Shown here piece by piece: positions 4,891 through 5,469 of a DNA stretch of 5,469 nucleotides. How positions within the stretch are numbered: position 1 is the first letter of the stretch; each line of letters starts with the position of its first letter. The position numbers were made by a program, and so were the translations under genes. The notes below the pieces were generated by a model. It was given only the letters and a program-made list of their open reading frames with translations, searched no databases and was not told the DNA's origin. The stretch covers positions 1 through 5,469 of the forward strand of contig JAFGJF010000138.1 in the NCBI GenBank assembly GCA_016929205.1, in the 5' to 3' direction. This DNA is from Anaerolineae bacterium (lineage in GTDB: Bacteria; Chloroflexota; Anaerolineae; JAFGEY01).

Positions 4891-5345
4891 TGATTGCCGA
4901 GGCCGATTCTTTTTACATGCAGACCACTATCCAGGCTTTTGCCCAGGCTGGTGTCAGCGTATCGTCGATGGCCGATATCATGGCGATGGGCATTTATCTC
5001 ACCACGGCGATCAAGTGTGCCAAGGTCGACTATGGCGTGCCTGCCGGGACGATTCGCACCTGCTCGGAACTCTTACAGCGCGAGATTGCCCTCTTTCCCA
5101 ACGTGCGGGCCTTTTTGCTGATGGGCGATTTTGCGATCAAGGCTCTGAACGACATCGCCCGTCGCGAGGTTGGTAAGCGTGCCATCCCCAGTGGATCGAC
5201 CTACAAGATCCGGGGCGATGCCTATTATTTCAAGGATGCCCGCGCTTTTCCGTCCTATCTGCAAACAGGCAAAAGCTTTTTGATCGAAAAATCCAAGCAG
5301 CACATGATCGCCGAAGACATTCGCGCCGCGTTGAATAGCCTGTAA
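4776..5345 (+). CDS. Uracil-DNA-glycosylase superfamily protein, divergent
   Basis: A 189-residue protein with the layout of Fe-S (family 4-like) uracil-DNA glycosylases, which remove uracil from DNA in base excision repair. Cysteines C7, C10, C81 and C96 match the family-4 cluster spacing (C-x2-C near the N-terminus, one in T-x-A-I-K-C, one about 15 residues on). RILMIAEA (36-43) is the first core strand, YLTTAIKC (74-81) the second, and FLLMGDFAIKAL (113-124) the next. The C-terminal FPSYLQTGKSFLIEKSK replaces the usual H-P-x-x-L motif. The catalytic motif A (G-E-x-P-G-x2-E-D-x2-G) is not present: EA43 is followed almost at once by DSFYMQTT. Relatives I recall have a longer segment here, so a short in-frame deletion is possible. 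The fold assignment is fairly secure; glycosylase activity is doubtful. The gene overlaps the AbrB-like ORF and is followed 34 nt later by the DUF3795 gene. Confidence 0.75.
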   Translation: MLNPSTCIRCQDFPCAGVDHTRYAVPDVELDPARVRILMIAEADSFYMQTTIQAFAQAGVSVSSMADIMAMGIYLTTAIKCAKVDYGVPAGTIRTCSELLQREIALFPNVRAFLLMGDFAIKALNDIARREVGKRAIPSGSTYKIRGDAYYFKDARAFPSYLQTGKSFLIEKSKQHMIAEDIRAALNSL

Positions 5346-5379
5346 ATCTTGCTAATCCTGTCATCCCTGGAGGGTTGAA

Positions 5380-5469
5380 ATGGAAAAAATGATCGGCTAT
5401 TGTGGCTACAGTTGTCACCTCTGCGCCGCCCGTTCTGACGATCCTGCGGTCAGGCAGAAACTGGTCGAC
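5380..5469 (+). CDS. DUF3795-like cysteine-rich protein, 5' part only
   Basis: The first 30 codons of a gene that continues past the window. GGAGGG at 5369-5374, five bases before the ATG, is a strong ribosome site. The N-terminus Y7-C8-G9-Y-S-C12-x2-C15-A16-A17 matches the C-G-x-x-C-x-x-C-x-A start typical of DUF3795 proteins, small cysteine-rich and probably metal-binding proteins of unknown function. Same strand and a 34-nt gap suggest cotranscription with the UDG-like gene. Confidence 0.7.
   Translation, partial: MEKMIGYCGYSCHLCAARSDDPAVRQKLVD

Overview
This window looks like chromosomal DNA of a moderately GC-rich bacterium, read almost entirely on the + strand. No 16S rRNA or other direct taxonomic marker is present. 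The UvrA sequence and the clostridial/Anaerolineae-like character of the uracil-DNA-glycosylase-like and DUF3795 neighbours suggest Chloroflexota (Anaerolineae-like) or a related lineage. That placement is an impression from remembered families, not a search result.

Layout. (1) 1-181 is non-coding and rich in repeats: a REP-like palindrome (34-65), a degenerate 21-nt tandem repeat (84-125) and the left arm (102-167) of a long inverted repeat. (2) 182-1067 holds three small membrane-protein genes: 89 aa, 111 aa and 85 aa. The first and third are paralogue-like (signal peptide, one membrane span, basic stop-transfer, similar C-terminal ends). The middle one is a polytopic protein with an apparent internal duplication. 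(3) The trio is closed by the right arm (1066-1131) of the same inverted repeat. The two arms match at about 61 of 66 positions, and they abut the first ribosome-binding site on one side and the last stop codon on the other. (4) 1068-1592 has no gene. It carries a terminator-like hairpin, a good sigma70-type promoter (TTGATC-N17-TATAGT) and a strong leader hairpin. (5) 1593-4541 is a complete uvrA (982 aa). (6) 4561-5469 continues in operon-like fashion with an AbrB/SpoVT-like ORF that looks truncated, a divergent family-4-like uracil-DNA-glycosylase superfamily protein, and the start of a DUF3795 cysteine-rich protein cut by the window edge.

How the parts relate. uvrA and the three downstream genes have short gaps and individual Shine-Dalgarno sites, so they plausibly share a transcript starting near 1379. 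UvrA is the damage-recognition ATPase of nucleotide excision repair; the UDG-like protein is from a base-excision-repair superfamily but lacks the usual catalytic motifs. The membrane trio is a separate unit of unknown function.

The best candidates for something undescribed are the membrane-protein trio packaged exactly between long inverted repeats, and the UDG-like protein that keeps the four-cysteine Fe-S pattern while missing the catalytic motif A segment.
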